Part shown: positions 24,963 through 32,278 of the stretch, in pieces
Layout: every line of letters starts with the position of its first letter
Numbering within the stretch: the first letter of the stretch is position 1
NCBI GenBank assembly: GCA_039804165.1
Contig: JBDRZZ010000001.1
Coordinates: 62,001-126,000, forward strand
Direction: 5' to 3'
DNA from: a candidate division WOR-3 bacterium
Lineage (GTDB): Bacteria > Hydrothermota > UBA3072
DNA length: 64,000 nt
The notes under the pieces: generated by a model
The model's database searches: none
What the model was told of the DNA's origin: nothing
What the model saw: only the letters and a program-made list of their open reading frames with translations
Position numbers and translations under genes: made by a program

Positions 24963-25628
24963 ATGAGAAAAAATGGACTTTTTATAATTTCTTTTATTCT
25001 TATCTTATTTGCAATGAATTGTAAGGAGACAAAAATAAAACAAAATTTTAAGGAATATAGATATAAAGTGATTCCGAACGAAGAGATTGAAATTTATGGA
25101 GTGAATGTTAATAAGGCAATAGATGAAAAATTTAGCTTGCTTGAGAAGGAGTTTAACAGTAAAGCAGAAATTGATGATGAAGTAGCTGTAGTGATACTCC
25201 GACGGCTAAAAGATTTCGTAAAAAAGACTAAAGAAACAATACCTAAAGACTGTGTCGATCTTTTATATGGCCCTATAGATGTTCAAAAAATCTATAATCA
25301 GGAAATATATAAGGAATATCAGAATGTGTCTCCAAATACTATCATAGTTAGTGGTAAGCTCCTATTTTCGGAAGATTCAACTGTTAAAGAGTCAATTATT
25401 ACTGAGCTGCAGAAAATTTTACCTTCTAATGATACCTGTAAAAAGGTTATTAAAGACCTTCGGCAGTTTATTCATGGAGACTTTGAAAAGAACACTCAGT
25501 TCAAAATTGATTTCGATATACCGAAGTTTCCTTATGCTGAATTTGCTGTATGGTTTCATAAAGGGGAGGAAGAAAACATATACTATCAGTATATTTTTTC
25601 TTTAAGAGAAGACGCTTACCCTTATTGA
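24963..25628 (+). CDS. Lipoprotein, candidate immunity protein for the RHS tip
   Basis: 221 residues from the ATG at 24963 (GAGGGAG upstream); a longer reading from 24921 lacks the lipoprotein start. Residues 1-19 are a signal peptide ending F-A-M-N, with C20 as the lipidation site; asparagine at -1 is unusual. The mature part is charged, with no recognised family. It starts 17 bases after the RHS stop, the normal place for a cognate immunity gene. A periplasm-facing lipoprotein is what would be needed against a peptidoglycan-acting toxin, as known for the Tlde1/Tldi1 pair. The immunity role is inference from position and localisation. Confidence 0.6.
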   Translation: MRKNGLFIISFILILFAMNCKETKIKQNFKEYRYKVIPNEEIEIYGVNVNKAIDEKFSLLEKEFNSKAEIDDEVAVVILRRLKDFVKKTKETIPKDCVDLLYGPIDVQKIYNQEIYKEYQNVSPNTIIVSGKLLFSEDSTVKESIITELQKILPSNDTCKKVIKDLRQFIHGDFEKNTQFKIDFDIPKFPYAEFAVWFHKGEEENIYYQYIFSLREDAYPY

Positions 25629-25669
25629 TTTTTGGAAAGGATGCAAATGAAGATAAAGAGAGAGTAACA

Positions 25670-25692
25670 GGGTCAGACCTTGAAATGTGAAA
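25670..25692 (+). repeat. Left terminal inverted repeat of RAYT element 1
   Basis: 23 bases beginning GGGTCAGACCTTGAA, matching exactly the reverse complement of 26655-26677. The transposase promoter begins 4 bases inside it. Confidence 0.85.
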
Positions 25693-25695
25693 AGA

Positions 25696-25723
25696 TTGAC
25701 AAAAAGGAATAAGCGAATAATAT
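25696..25723 (+). promoter_or_regulatory. Promoter of RAYT 1, leaderless type
   Basis: TTGACA at 25696-25701, a 16-base spacer and TAATAT at 25718-25723, then only 6 bases to the ATG at 25730. No Shine-Dalgarno sequence is present, so the first transcribed base is likely the A of the start codon. Confidence 0.55.
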
Positions 25724-25729
25724 ATCGGT

Positions 25730-26674
25730 ATGGCGAGACCATATCGCTTGCAGGGGGAAGGTTACTTATATCATATCACGAGCAGGGGAGACGACAGGAA
25801 AAGGATATACATCAGCGAATATGATTATGAGAAGTTTTTGGAATATCTTCTAAAGGCGAAAGAAAAGTATAATTTTTATCTTTACGCTTATTGTTTAATG
25901 ACGAATCATTATCATTTGTTGATAGAGACCACACAGCCTAACCTTTCAAGGATAATGCAGTATATAAACACTGCATATACTGTCTATTACAATAAAAAGA
26001 GGAATAGAAGCGGTCATTTGTTTCAAGGGAGGTATAAATCTATAATAGTTGATGGAGATAGTTATTTTTTAGAATTAACAAGGTATATACACTTAAATCC
26101 TGTGAGAGCCGGTGTATCTAAAACTCCTGAAGGTTATAAATGGTCCAGTTTTAATGAATATATCACCGATAGGAGAAAAACAATAATAGATAAAAAAGAA
26201 ATAAAGAAATATATTAAGATTAATCCTTCGAGATATAAACAATTTGTATTGGATGGGATAGATAAAAAACCCGATATTTTGGATAAAGTTTACGCCGGAT
26301 TTGTCCTTGGAGGGGTAAAATTTATAAAAGATACAATAAAGGACTTAAAACAGCAAAAAGGAGGAGAAATTTCCTACAAGAAAAAGTTAACCAATTATAT
26401 ATCAGTAGATGAAATAGTCAAAGAAACAGCTGAACTTTTTAAGAGATTGCCAGAAGAGGTATACGCTTGGAAGAAAAAGCCCTTGCTTGCGAGAAAAGCA
26501 GCGATATATTTATCTAAGAGACTAACAGGGTTAACCAATAAAGAGATAGGGGAGGCATTTAAAATAACATACTCCGCAGTAAGTAAGTCATACAGAGATA
26601 TGGAAAAGATAATGGAAGAGAGAAGAAGAATAAGGAGAGATATTGAAACCATCATTTCACATTTCAAGGTCTGA
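25730..26674 (+). CDS. REP-associated tyrosine transposase with C-terminal DnaA-like helix-turn-helix
   Basis: 314 residues. The N-terminal Y1 domain (about 1-145) starts with the family pattern M-A-R-P-Y-R-L and Y-H-I-T-S-R-G. It carries the HUH metal motif N-H-Y-H-L-L-I-E (H60, H62), H-L-F-Q-G-R-Y-K-S, and the Y-I-H-L-N-P-V-R-A-G helix holding the expected nucleophile Y119. The C-terminal part (about 220-310) resembles the DnaA domain IV helix-turn-helix (L-S-K-R-L-T-G-L-T-N-K-E-I-G-E-A-F). The enzyme is expected to cut and join single-stranded DNA at the element ends. Its stop codon lies inside the right inverted repeat. Confidence 0.92.
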   Translation: MARPYRLQGEGYLYHITSRGDDRKRIYISEYDYEKFLEYLLKAKEKYNFYLYAYCLMTNHYHLLIETTQPNLSRIMQYINTAYTVYYNKKRNRSGHLFQGRYKSIIVDGDSYFLELTRYIHLNPVRAGVSKTPEGYKWSSFNEYITDRRKTIIDKKEIKKYIKINPSRYKQFVLDGIDKKPDILDKVYAGFVLGGVKFIKDTIKDLKQQKGGEISYKKKLTNYISVDEIVKETAELFKRLPEEVYAWKKKPLLARKAAIYLSKRLTGLTNKEIGEAFKITYSAVSKSYRDMEKIMEERRRIRRDIETIISHFKV

Positions 26675-26677
26675 CCC
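26655..26677 (-). repeat. Right terminal inverted repeat of RAYT element 1
   Basis: Exact reverse complement of 25670-25692. The last four codons of the transposase (F-K-V-stop) are encoded by it. Confidence 0.85.
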
Positions 26678-26706
26678 CATAGACACTCATATGGAGTATC
26701 GCAGTA

Positions 26707-27222
26707 TTGTATGTAGCGGATGCATTAGGAGGGTCAACTCTTGCGTATGTAGGAACTCAAGCAGTAGGCACATTTATAGGTTCAGGGTTTGATTATGTTG
26801 GTGTAGGTCCTGTAAATATACCTACCAATGGTGATTGGTTGGGAGCAAATATTGGGAATATTATTGGTGATCTTGAGTTGATAAGTGAGATAGAAGGGGG
26901 AGGTAAAGTATCATGGAACTGGCAAGCGTTAGCATGGGTTTCTGAGGGTGGGCCAATATCTCGGTCAATGGTGGATACAAAATTTGCGCATGGTATGGCA
27001 AATTATAATGTTGTATATAAGGGATACGAGCCAACACTTAGAACTAAGGTACATGAATTTACACACATTTGGGAGATGAGATTCGGAGGTAGCTGGATTT
27101 ATTATTCTACCTATCAACTTTTTTCAGGTTTATACGGTTATTGGGATAATCCTTATGAGGTACAATGTTTTAATAGAGCTAAAATAGATATCTACGATGC
27201 AATGATGGGAATTGATTGGTAA
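26707..27222 (+). CDS. Orphan RHS C-terminal tip with HExxH motif, 5'-truncated
   Basis: The reading frame is open from 26683, directly after the RAYT element; the first possible start is TTG at 26707 and has no ribosome site, so this is the severed 3' end of a longer gene. The opening I-W-S-I-A-V-L-Y-V-A-D-A-L-G-G-S-T and G-T-F-I-G-S-G-F are typical of the segment that follows the D-P-x-G end of an RHS core. Near the end is H-E-F-T-H-I-W-E, a zinc metallopeptidase-type motif, followed about 30 residues later by N-P-Y-E, which could give the third ligand. It is most likely a displaced RHS toxin tip. It may not be expressed. Confidence 0.6.
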   Translation: MYVADALGGSTLAYVGTQAVGTFIGSGFDYVGVGPVNIPTNGDWLGANIGNIIGDLELISEIEGGGKVSWNWQALAWVSEGGPISRSMVDTKFAHGMANYNVVYKGYEPTLRTKVHEFTHIWEMRFGGSWIYYSTYQLFSGLYGYWDNPYEVQCFNRAKIDIYDAMMGIDW

Positions 27223-27340
27223 GGAGTGAATCGTCAGTTTAAATTATGAAAGGGTAGCGTAGTTAGTTGAAATATTTGAAAAGGCATTTAATTTTATGAG
27301 TAAGGTTCTCTAAAAAATGTAAAAAGGAGGAGTAAAATTT

Positions 27341-27481
27341 ATGCATTTAAATCATTATATAATGACTAAAGTTTTAGCGACTAAGCATATTTTTTCTGGT
27401 AATAAATCTTATTTTATACCAGGCAAGACAATCTTCAAATCTATAAATACTATATCTTTAATTCTATTAGCTTTTTTATGA
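27341..27481 (+). pseudogene. Signal-peptide part of a frameshifted lipoprotein gene
   Basis: ATG at 27341 with AGGAGG 10 bases upstream gives 46 residues ending T-I-S-L-I-L-L-A-F-L and stop at 27479-27481. The next ORF begins in another frame at 27478 with M-S-S-C-K. Adding one T to the T6 tract at 27472-27477 would join them into ...S-L-I-L-L-A-F-F-M-S-S-C-K, a complete lipoprotein signal with lipobox. This looks like one gene broken by a single-base homopolymer loss. Confidence 0.55.
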
Positions 27482-28134
27482 GTTCTTGCAAGACTGCTGA
27501 TCCAGGCTGGTTGTATATGTTGGAGCGACCCTCTTTAGATAGAGTTGAGTGTAGATACGGTTATGGATATGTTTATAAAGACGATTCTTTGGGTATTAAA
27601 TTGACTGCACAGGACTTTGCATTTGAAACTGATGTTATATTAAGGATAGCTACCCCTTTAGATAGCATTATAATCTATCCTAACTTTGCATATATTGAAT
27701 CTCCTCATTTTGTTAATAAGGTACATGTTCCAAAAATGATTGGTATTAAATGTGTTTCCAATGACTCATTAATATTTAAGAAGATGTATGAAATTGATGA
27801 GATTAAAGGGAAAATTGACTTAGTTAGTTTGGAAGCGTGGCGAGAAGATAGGATAAATATTAAAGAGTACTATGGGCTTAAGAAAGCAAAGAAAATAAGT
27901 AAAGATGAATTTTTGAGACCATATTGTTTGCAGAAGGGGTATTTATTCTCAGTATATTTTAGCTATAAAAGTTTTGCCATTTATGACGAAAGAAATAATC
28001 AGAGAATCCCATTTGGTAGTCCTAATTTCACCCCTGAAAAAAGCGATTTTATTTTTTATTATGATATTTACAACAATAATAAGCCATTAACTTTTTATTT
28101 CAAACCGACTACTGGTAAGGTTGATGAAGAGTAA
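27478..28134 (+). CDS. Mature part of a frameshifted lipoprotein; candidate immunity protein of the orphan RHS tip
   Basis: 218 residues beginning M-S-S-C-K-T-A-D-P-G, with the cysteine at position 4 acting as lipobox cysteine if the upstream signal peptide is joined by correcting one base in the T6 tract. The protein is beta-rich and aromatic (Y-G-Y-G-Y-V-Y-K-D, V-I-L-R-I-A-T-P-L-D-S-I-I-I-Y-P-N), with no recognised family. It lies about 250 bases after the HExxH tip, repeating the tip-then-lipoprotein arrangement of the intact RHS locus, so an immunity role is suggested by position. The stretch 28135-28310 after it has only short ORFs and nothing I recognise. Confidence 0.5.
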   Translation: MSSCKTADPGWLYMLERPSLDRVECRYGYGYVYKDDSLGIKLTAQDFAFETDVILRIATPLDSIIIYPNFAYIESPHFVNKVHVPKMIGIKCVSNDSLIFKKMYEIDEIKGKIDLVSLEAWREDRINIKEYYGLKKAKKISKDEFLRPYCLQKGYLFSVYFSYKSFAIYDERNNQRIPFGSPNFTPEKSDFIFYYDIYNNNKPLTFYFKPTTGKVDEE

Positions 28135-28310
28135 AAGACTTCTATCCAAGTGGCTTCTTTGGATTAAGGAAAATCAGGGAAGATTATTAAAGAGTTATTA
28201 GATTTTTTAAATATTGGGAGAGAAAACGTGAAAGGATTATCCTATTGTAAGGATGGAAGGTTTGGGGGAAAGATATAATAGTCAATAAGCGTTAATCCAA
28301 AACTGAACCC

Positions 28311-28338
28311 TTGCCAATTTAAGAAAATATATTTATCT
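28311..28338 (+). promoter_or_regulatory. Possible promoter for the LamG-like secreted protein
   Basis: TTGCCA at 28311-28316, a 16-base spacer and TTATCT at 28333-28338, 22 bases before the ATG at 28361. The boxes are weaker than at other promoters in the window, but the spacing is the same. Confidence 0.35.
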
Positions 28339-28360
28339 TTAATTGAAAAGGAGTGATTTT

Positions 28361-29413
28361 ATGAAAACAAAAATCCTTAAAAGGTTTTTTCTTGTTTTAA
28401 ATGGTTTATTTTTTTCTTTCCTTTATGCTGATACCATTTTCTTTCAGGATGGTTACGAGGCTGGGCAAGATTTTTCTGGTAATTTTATAAACTGGGATGA
28501 GACTGAAACTTATGGAGGTGTAGGGGAAGCATATGCAATTGATGATACGGTTATTACTCATACTGGGAAGCATAGTGGTCGTTTCGAATTGTCAGATGGG
28601 ACTCAAGGTGGATGTGCTTATACATCGAAGGTTATTTCCTGGCCTACTGGGAAAAAGCTTTGGTATAGTTGTTGGTTACGGAATGGCTCAAAAGAGAAGT
28701 CCAATGTTGTCGTGGGTGGGTTGTATTTTATGGAGGCTTATGTTAAGGAGGGTCCTTGGAGAGATAGAGCAAACTTAGAGACACACCCCCCTCATATGGA
28801 AATACCAGATAGTCTGTTTATGTTGAGAATGGCTTATCGTGGTAGAGATGGAGAGCGACATCGTCAAGAAGAGAATCTCCAATATATTAGAAGAGAAAAA
28901 TGGCATCACATTGTGATGTTGGTAGATTTAAGCGGCGAAAATCCTTTTTATGCTTGGTGGTTGAATGGAGAACTTATCTGGTCTACATATGATAGTTCAC
29001 AGGGCCAAGATACTTTTCCTCCAACTGAAATTCATTTTGGCGCAACAAATCTTGATTGGTGGGAAGGGAATAGGGCAGAGGTTTGGATAGATGATTGCCT
29101 TGTTACAGACTATTATCCATCTTCTTCGGTTCTTATTGATTCCCAAAAAATTCCTTTAAGCTTAAAAGTTATTCCCAATCCTATTTTAAGGGTAAGCGAA
29201 ATAAGGTTTGTAATTCCAGAGGATGGACTAGTTAGTATGGAAGTTTATGATGTATGTGGAAGAGAGGTTGAGAGAGTTTTTAATAATGTTTTTTACGCTT
29301 CAGGGATTCATCGGATAAGTTTAGATTTAAGCAAGTTTTCTTCTGGAATTTATTTTTTTAAATTAAGTGCAGGGAGAAGAGAACTAGTTGAAAAGGTTGT
29401 CCTTATAAAATGA
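28361..29413 (+). CDS. Secreted beta-sandwich protein with type IX sorting tail
   Basis: 350 residues from the ATG at 28361, which has AAAAGGAG 8 bases upstream; an in-frame start at 28343 would precede that site. Signal peptide about 1-23. The central domain (about 25-250) has E-D/D-G-Y-E-A-G-x-x-F, H-T-G-K-H-S-G-R-F-E-L, W-H-H-I-V-M-L-V-D, and W-I-D-D-C-L-V-T-D, the layout of concanavalin-like jelly rolls found in LamG and some polysaccharide lyases. No catalytic set can be assigned. Residues about 268-350 are a Por/type IX sorting domain (V-I-P-N-P-I, V-Y-D-V-C-G-R-E-V, S-S-G-I-Y-F-F-K-L). It is probably surface-attached or released and may bind polysaccharide. Confidence 0.7.
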   Translation: MKTKILKRFFLVLNGLFFSFLYADTIFFQDGYEAGQDFSGNFINWDETETYGGVGEAYAIDDTVITHTGKHSGRFELSDGTQGGCAYTSKVISWPTGKKLWYSCWLRNGSKEKSNVVVGGLYFMEAYVKEGPWRDRANLETHPPHMEIPDSLFMLRMAYRGRDGERHRQEENLQYIRREKWHHIVMLVDLSGENPFYAWWLNGELIWSTYDSSQGQDTFPPTEIHFGATNLDWWEGNRAEVWIDDCLVTDYYPSSSVLIDSQKIPLSLKVIPNPILRVSEIRFVIPEDGLVSMEVYDVCGREVERVFNNVFYASGIHRISLDLSKFSSGIYFFKLSAGRRELVEKVVLIK

Positions 29414-29449
29414 AAACTTCCGAGTAGAAACAACTATAGTTTTTGGATT

Positions 29450-30007
29450 TTAAATAGTTATGTGTTCTATAACAATTTTAATTCCAATGATTATTAGGAT
29501 TAATCCTCCAAAGAGTTCCATATTTGTTTTAATGAAATTCCCAATTTTATCTCCAATGTAAAATCCAATTAGACAAATTATAAAGGTAATCCCACCGATT
29601 GTTAAAGCTGGAATGATTATTTTAACCTGTAAGAAGGAAAAGCTCAATCCAATAGCTAAAGCATCTATACTTGTCGCAATCGAAAGAATGAATAATTCTA
29701 TAAATGTAATACAATCTTTTTTAATTTCTTCATTGATTCTCCTCGACTTGTAAATCATTTTTCCTCCAATAAAAGAAAGTAATAAAAAGGCAAACCAATG
29801 GTCAAAATTTTGAATATATTTTATAAATGAAAGACCAATGCACCATCCTATCATAGGCATTAAAGCTTGGAAAAAACCGAAAGAAAAGGCCATTCTAAAT
29901 GCATGCCGAATTTTTAATTTTTTGATTATAGAACCATTTATTATTGATACGGAGAAAGCGTCCATTGATAACCCAAAACCGATTCCAAGGAGATTAAAAA
30001 AGTTCAT
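29450..30007 (-). CDS. mntP: Manganese efflux pump MntP
   Basis: A 185-residue membrane protein with six hydrophobic helices arranged as two repeats. Each repeat carries the family's conserved acidic motif: G-L-S-M-D-A-F-S-V-S near the start (D16) and S-I-A-T-S-I-D-A-L-A-I-G in the second half. Both aspartates are needed for Mn(II) export in E. coli MntP. Length matches the family. It is divergent from the Ycf48-like gene and shares a palindrome with its promoter. No yybP-ykoY-type riboswitch leader fits, since the -10 box lies only 12 bases from the ATG. Confidence 0.93.
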   Translation of the reverse strand: MNFFNLLGIGFGLSMDAFSVSIINGSIIKKLKIRHAFRMAFSFGFFQALMPMIGWCIGLSFIKYIQNFDHWFAFLLLSFIGGKMIYKSRRINEEIKKDCITFIELFILSIATSIDALAIGLSFSFLQVKIIIPALTIGGITFIICLIGFYIGDKIGNFIKTNMELFGGLILIIIGIKIVIEHITI

Positions 30008-30019
30008 TTTTTAATCTTT

Positions 30020-30047
30020 ATTTTATTTTTTGTTTTTTATCTGTCAA
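30020..30047 (-). promoter_or_regulatory. Promoter of mntP, leaderless or nearly so
   Basis: On the minus strand TTGACA (30047-30042), a 16-base spacer and TAAAAT (30025-30020), then 12 bases to the ATG at 30007. No Shine-Dalgarno sequence is present. Its -35 box is one arm of the palindrome at 30043-30061. Confidence 0.5.
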
Positions 30048-30061
30048 GTTTAAAACTTGAC
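30043..30061. promoter_or_regulatory. Palindromic candidate operator between mntP and the Ycf48-like gene
   Basis: GTCAAGTTT-A-AAACTTGAC is a perfect 9+1+9 inverted repeat. Its two ends contain the -35 boxes of both divergent promoters, so a dimeric regulator bound here could control both genes. It could also be just the symmetric overlap of two TTGAC boxes. Confidence 0.4.
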
Positions 30062-30084
30062 TTTTAAGAGAATGTATGTAATCT
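30057..30084 (+). promoter_or_regulatory. Promoter of the Ycf48-like gene
   Basis: TTGACT at 30057-30062, a 16-base spacer and TAATCT at 30079-30084, followed by AAAGGAGG and the ATG at 30101. The transcript would have a short leader with a strong ribosome site. Confidence 0.45.
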
Positions 30085-30100
30085 TTAAAAGGAGGTGAAA

Positions 30101-31468
30101 ATGAGAAATTTTTTTAAATTTTTAAGTATGTTCTGTATTGCAGTATTCGCTCAATCTGGTTGGGAACACCAGACAAATCCTCTTGGATATGGGGAAGAGG
30201 CAATGATTGGTAAGGTAGAGGCTGTTAGTTCAGGAGGAGATGTTTATGAGGTTTGGATTTCAACTAGTAGAGGCGCAGGATTTCTTTATACAAATAGCAG
30301 TAGTGGTGGAAATTGGATATTAAGGAACTCCTTCCCGAATGACACTGTTTGGTCGTTGTCAGATCCCTCTATTACAATGTGTTGGGTTAGTCCACTTAGG
30401 GGGTGGAAAATAGGGACTGTTGGGATGGGTTTTGAAGATGCAAAGGGTGCGGTTGTTTACAAAACCATAGATGGAGGAAGTAACTGGGATAAAGTAGGTC
30501 TTTCCAATAATCCGGGTGATATGGGTGTTCAAATTCAATTTGTCAATAATATGGTGGGTTGGGCTTCTATTTTTAATCCAAATAGTGGGATGGCGACGTT
30601 TTTAAAAAGTGTTGATGGAGGAAATAACTGGGTTAATATTACTCAAGCTGGGGGCGGACCACCAACAGGAGGTATTTTCTATTTTGTAGATGAAAATAAT
30701 GGTTGGGGAGTTAATAATGCTCACATGGCTTCTCCTCCATACGGAATTATACGGACAACAGATGGAGGTTGGAATTGGACAAATCAATATGCCGATCCAA
30801 GTGGAACAGGTTTTTCCGCACTACAGTTTGTTGATTTGAATAACGGTTGGGTTGTGGGGGAGGGCAAGATTTTAAAAACAACTGATGGTGGAGAAAACTG
30901 GACATTAATAACCAATACAGGATTGCCAGAAAATACACAATATAGATGTTTGTTCTTTTTGGATGCAAATAAAGGATGGATTGGAGCGAATGCACCAGGA
31001 AACCCAGGATGGAACGGGATTCTTTATACTTCAAATGGGGGGACAAGCTGGGAATTGCAGGAAATACCTTTTCTTTCTGACACTAACCCAGTATTCAGCA
31101 TCTTTTTCTTAGATGCTGAGACCGGTTGGTTTACAGCAGATCTTGGAATTATAGGATATACCACAACTGGTGGTTTAGGAGTTGGGGAGGTAACAAATAA
31201 AAAAGAAGGAATTCTTTCTTTAAAACAAGTACCTTTTGGTTTAAATGTAGAAATTTCTTTTTGTATTCTGAAGAGGTCACAAGTGAATTTGAAGATTTAT
31301 AATTTGATTGGGGAAGAAGTAGAGACAATTGTTAATGATGAAATACTGAAAGAAGGTGTTTATAATAAGTTATGGGATACTAAAAACTTATCAAGTGGTA
31401 TATATTTTTGTAGATTGGAAGTGGGAGGTTTTTTGGCGGATATTAGGAAGATTGTTTTAGTTAGATGA
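30101..31468 (+). CDS. Secreted Ycf48/BNR-type beta-propeller protein with type IX sorting tail
   Basis: 455 residues from the ATG at 30101; AAAGGAGGTG ends 3 bases before it, and an in-frame GTG at 30095 lies within that site. Signal peptide about 1-18. The body (about 20-370) holds five BNR/Ycf48-like turns: T-I-D-G-G-S-N-W, S-V-D-G-G-N-N-W, T-T-D-G-G-W-N-W, T-T-D-G-G-E-N-W and T-S-N-G-G-T-S-W, each preceded by a G-W strand, so a seven-bladed propeller is likely. Residues about 378-455 are a type IX sorting domain with I-Y-N-L-I-G-E-E-V and L-S-S-G-I-Y-F-C-R-L, though the usual P-N-P-F is degraded. The role is unknown; such proteins are common cell-surface components. Confidence 0.8.
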   Translation: MRNFFKFLSMFCIAVFAQSGWEHQTNPLGYGEEAMIGKVEAVSSGGDVYEVWISTSRGAGFLYTNSSSGGNWILRNSFPNDTVWSLSDPSITMCWVSPLRGWKIGTVGMGFEDAKGAVVYKTIDGGSNWDKVGLSNNPGDMGVQIQFVNNMVGWASIFNPNSGMATFLKSVDGGNNWVNITQAGGGPPTGGIFYFVDENNGWGVNNAHMASPPYGIIRTTDGGWNWTNQYADPSGTGFSALQFVDLNNGWVVGEGKILKTTDGGENWTLITNTGLPENTQYRCLFFLDANKGWIGANAPGNPGWNGILYTSNGGTSWELQEIPFLSDTNPVFSIFFLDAETGWFTADLGIIGYTTTGGLGVGEVTNKKEGILSLKQVPFGLNVEISFCILKRSQVNLKIYNLIGEEVETIVNDEILKEGVYNKLWDTKNLSSGIYFCRLEVGGFLADIRKIVLVR

Positions 31469-31550
31469 GAAAAGGCTTTTTATTAAATGGTGGAAGAGGA
31501 ATTCCGGAGAGTTTGAGGAATATAAATTTCCTTTGTAGAATGGGGAAAAG

Positions 31551-32255
31551 ATGAATAATAAGTCGTTTACTCTCCGTGATTTGCCAAAAGAAGATAGGCC
31601 AAGAGAGAGATTGAAGCTTTTGGGAGTGGATAATCTTTCAATTCAGGAGTTGTTAGCTTTAGTTATTGAAAGAGGAAGGAAGGGAAGTAATGTTTTGACA
31701 ATTGCCCAGAATCTTCTTGCGAGATTTGGAAATCTTTCCAGTATTAAAGAAGCTTCTATAGAAGAATTAAAAGAGATTTATGGGATTGGTTTTGCTACAG
31801 CTTGTAAATTAAAAGCCGCTTTTAAATTGGGTGAGAAGGCGTTAAATAAAGAAGATAGATATAACTCTAAAATCACCAATCCTGAGGTTGTGTTTAAGTT
31901 ACTCAAAGATGATATGGGGAATAAGAAGAAAGAGTATTTTAAAATTTTGTCTTTAAATACACGAAAGAGGCTAATTAGTATTGATGATATCTCAATAGGA
32001 AATTTGGATAGTTCTATTGCTCATCCAAGAGAAATCTTTAAAGCAGCTATTCAGAATTCGGCTGCTTCTATAATATTGGTTCATAATCATCCTTCCGGCG
32101 ATCCAAAGCCAAGTAATGATGATGTAAGGCTTACTGAGAGAATGATAGAGGTTGGGAGAATTGTAGGGATAGAGGTGGATGACCATATAATAATTGGGGA
32201 TAATTCTTATGTAAGTCTTCGAGCTTCTCTAAATACAACAGGACTTTGGAAATAA
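31551..32255 (+). CDS. radC: RadC family JAB-domain protein
   Basis: A 234-residue protein of normal family length. The N-terminal helix-hairpin-helix region (about 10-95) has D-R-P-R-E-R-L, L-S-I-Q-E-L-L-A-L-V-I and I-Y-G-I-G-F-A-T-A. The C-terminal JAB/MPN domain (about 105-230) has the metal motif H-N-H-P-S-G-D-P-K-P-S-N-D-D and V-D-D-H-I-I-I-G. The family was once linked to repair, but its true function is unsettled; it is a nuclease or deubiquitinase-like metalloprotein by fold. GGGGAAAAG precedes the ATG. Confidence 0.93.
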   Translation: MNNKSFTLRDLPKEDRPRERLKLLGVDNLSIQELLALVIERGRKGSNVLTIAQNLLARFGNLSSIKEASIEELKEIYGIGFATACKLKAAFKLGEKALNKEDRYNSKITNPEVVFKLLKDDMGNKKKEYFKILSLNTRKRLISIDDISIGNLDSSIAHPREIFKAAIQNSAASIILVHNHPSGDPKPSNDDVRLTERMIEVGRIVGIEVDDHIIIGDNSYVSLRASLNTTGLWK

Positions 32256-32278
32256 ATAGGAATTTTGTTAACTTTCTC

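Larger units (their letters stand above)
25670..26677 (+). mobile_element. RAYT (IS200-like, REP-associated tyrosine transposase) element, copy 1
   Basis: About 1,008 bases bounded by a perfect 23-base inverted repeat (25670-25692 and 26655-26677) whose outer end reads GGGTCAGACCTTGAA. It contains one gene, a Y1 transposase. No target duplication is visible, as expected for this single-strand transposition class. It lies between the RHS-associated lipoprotein and a second, 5'-truncated RHS tip, apparently having cut into that region. Confidence 0.8.

Noticed and set aside
25670-26677. Target-site duplication flanking RAYT element 1
   Set aside because: The flanks (GTAACA on the left, CATAGA on the right) do not match; this class is not expected to make duplications.
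28135-28310. Small ORF ending C-K-D-G-R-F-G-G-K-I
   Set aside because: About 30 codons without a start, ribosome site or recognised family; it may be a remnant but cannot be supported.
30008-30100. yybP-ykoY manganese riboswitch before mntP
   Set aside because: The -10 box is only 12 bases from the mntP ATG, so there is no leader in which a riboswitch could fold.
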